Assembly (NCBI GenBank): GCA_900767875.1
Contig: CAAGAT010000055.1
Span: forward strand, 1-41,949
Reading direction: 5' to 3'
DNA: 41,949 nt
Source of the DNA: an uncultured Sutterella sp.
Lineage (GTDB): Bacteria > Pseudomonadota > Gammaproteobacteria > Burkholderiales > Burkholderiaceae_F
Of this stretch, positions 40,735 to 41,949 are shown piece by piece. Within the stretch, counting starts at the first letter, position 1; each line of letters begins with the position of its first letter. Under the pieces are notes generated by a model that worked only from the letters and a program-made list of their open reading frames with translations, ran no database searches and was not told the origin of the DNA. The position numbers and the translations under genes are program-made.

Positions 40735-41949
40735 CGTCGTCTTCTCCATTCATTTCGGGTTCTTCTGCAGGGCGCTTGATCGAGAGTGCTTCGTCCACGG
40801 CTCGTGCGGCCTCCCGAATGTTCTCTTCGTTCAGGCCGAAGGACTCCAGAATCACACGCTGCGTCTTGGTCACGGCGTGATCGAGAATGTATCTGCCGCT
40901 TCGCATACGCACCATCTCGATCTTGTCGAGTTCTTTGACGGGCGCCGGCACGGTCAGGTAGTTCCTTCTGACGGTCAGCCGCATCATCTGTTCCTTGAGC
41001 AGGTTGTACATGCGGTTGCGCACGATCAGCGCCACAAACTCAACGAAGAGCTTGGCCGAGACGGCCTCGTTGGTGGTCACACGCATGCTCCGAGAGCCCG
41101 GGAAAGACTTGTCGCTTCGAAAGAGTTTTTCCGAGGCGTCGCGCCCCTTGTACAGCAACAGGGCATCTTTTGCGCTCATTGCCTCCGAGGAAATGATGCA
41201 GAAGTAGCCGCACAGATCGAGCTCACGGCCAATCACGTCAGTCTTCTCGGTGGCAAAGAGAAACACAGGCGGCTCTTTGCCCTTGCCCGGGGCGTAGTGA
41301 AGATCAAAGTATTTCGTAAAGGGGGCGCCGATTTCGACGGCCCTGCCTTTGAGGCTGTTGAGCGTCGTGTGCATCTTCTCGAGATCAACCTCAAGTTTTT
41401 CTCGCTCGGCGGCCAGTCGGCTCGGGTTGTAATACAGGTGAAAGTACCGCTCCTTCTTTTCCCCCTTAAAAAGCGGCATCTTCACTGTCGTGCCGTAGAT
41501 GCGGTAATTTGGGATATAGCACCCGCGATCGCTTTCGAAGGTGCCTCGCTTGGCGCCGATCAGCTCGGTGCCAAGCGGCTTGCAGCCCTTGCACATGATG
41601 ACGAAATGATACTTTTTCTCGTCCATGTACTCGATGTTGGCCCGGCTGAAGTAGCCGCGATCGAGCACGAAGCCGATCGATCGATAACCGTACTCACTCA
41701 CCTTGTCAACGAGGTACTTGAACTGGCTGACATCATTGATGGACCCCGGGTACTCTTCGTAAAAGAGCGGCACCTTGTGCACCAGCCATCGATCCGTCGG
41801 CTTGCGACGTGAGATGTGCACGGTCTCAAGGAGTCTGTAAAAATTTTTGTGTCTCGTGGAATAATGCAAGGCCCTTCCGGCCTCCGACACCATGACGCAA
41901 ATGATTGTTAAGAAAAACCAAAAATCCCGCAAAGCCACCACCGAGCTTC
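40703..41949 (-). CDS. IS1634-like transposase, runs off the window
   Basis: This is a DDE transposase of the same broad group as the one at 185-1651, on the opposite strand. Visible parts are LFYEEYPGSINDVSQF, the catalytic Asp in IGFVLDRGYFS, and the Glu region GRDASEKLFRSDKSFPG followed by VSAKLFVEFVALIVRNRMYN. The C-terminus has an acidic tail (EMNGEDDDAEAEVGEDY). The frame is open to the window edge at 41949; the N-terminal region with the first catalytic Asp is probably outside. The residues just inside the edge (SEAGRALHYSTRHKNF) do not show the usual D-x-T motif. The gene is therefore partial here. Confidence 0.8.
   Translation of the reverse strand, partial: SSVVALRDFWFFLTIICVMVSEAGRALHYSTRHKNFYRLLETVHISRRKPTDRWLVHKVPLFYEEYPGSINDVSQFKYLVDKVSEYGYRSIGFVLDRGYFSRANIEYMDEKKYHFVIMCKGCKPLGTELIGAKRGTFESDRGCYIPNYRIYGTTVKMPLFKGEKKERYFHLYYNPSRLAAEREKLEVDLEKMHTTLNSLKGRAVEIGAPFTKYFDLHYAPGKGKEPPVFLFATEKTDVIGRELDLCGYFCIISSEAMSAKDALLLYKGRDASEKLFRSDKSFPGSRSMRVTTNEAVSAKLFVEFVALIVRNRMYNLLKEQMMRLTVRRNYLTVPAPVKELDKIEMVRMRSGRYILDHAVTKTQRVILESFGLNEENIREAARAVDEALSIKRPAEEPEMNGEDDDAEAEVGEDY

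Larger units (their letters stand above)
40471..41949 (-). mobile_element. Insertion sequence (IS1634-like), partial
   Basis: This span is formed by the partial transposase, the small coiled-coil gene and a short flank (40471-40521) with a GCCGC/GCGGC hairpin at 40482-40494. One end appears to coincide with the break in the HNH endonuclease gene near 40470. The other end is outside the window. Exact inverted repeats and target duplication could not be verified. Confidence 0.45.

Overview
The window is a stretch of chromosome from a GC-rich betaproteobacterium. A Sutterellaceae-like member of the Burkholderiales is the best guess. The reasons are the rpfE-like/recJ/prfB/lysS block, a complete isc cluster, a glnA-ntrB-ntrC block with a sigma-54 promoter, the tmRNA tag ANNERFALAA, and insertion sequences plus an AAA-ATPase/PD-(D/E)XK gene of a type common in gut anaerobes. 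The taxonomic placement is inference from gene content. No rRNA or tRNA gene is present to anchor it, apart from tmRNA.

Layout. (1) 1-1870: an IS4-superfamily (IS1634-like) transposase gene with hairpins on both sides. (2) 1891-2547: an orphan FixJ/NarL-type response regulator. (3) 2727-8355: rpfE-like, recJ, prfB (with the classical programmed +1 frameshift) and lysS, closed by a strong terminator. (4) 8437-12740: a class A beta-lactamase-like lipoprotein gene translationally coupled to a two-gene ABC-2 transporter, then a NUDIX hydrolase and exonuclease III. (5) 14118-12707 (minus): a MATE efflux gene broken by two +1 shifts. (6) 19835-14207 (minus): iscR-iscS-iscU-iscA-hscB-hscA-fdx-iscX, ending in a perfect terminator; a 28-bp palindrome lies between iscR and iscS and a candidate IscR site lies upstream. 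(7) 20187-20852: a lone amino-acid ABC permease. (8) 27393-20939 (minus): a four-gene peptide ABC transporter in yejABEF order. (9) 27579-30477: ybgC-tolQ-tolR-tolA, with no tolB or pal after it. (10) 30560-33141: a metallo-beta-lactamase-fold hydrolase with a late frameshift, an RlmN/Cfr-type radical SAM enzyme, and a YqhA-like membrane protein. (11) 37249-33144 (minus): glnA, ntrB and ntrC with a sigma-54 promoter, NtrC-like sites and large hairpins between glnA and ntrB. (12) 37545-37911: ssrA. (13) 37912-41949: an accessory zone just downstream of ssrA. It holds GTCCA repeats at a 10-bp period, an IS66-type left-end remnant, an AAA-ATPase/PD-(D/E)XK protein, the tail of an HNH endonuclease, a small coiled-coil gene and a second IS1634-like transposase that runs off the window.

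How the genes work together. Regions 3, 6, 9 and 11 are core housekeeping: recombination, translation termination and lysine charging, Fe-S assembly, envelope energy coupling and nitrogen control. Regions 1, 5 and 13 show mobile-element activity and gene decay. The most unusual part is the ssrA-proximal zone, where several mobile or nuclease-related pieces interrupt one another. No single new system could be established with confidence. The best candidates for follow-up are that zone, the beta-lactamase/ABC coupling, and the RNA structures in the isc and gln operons.
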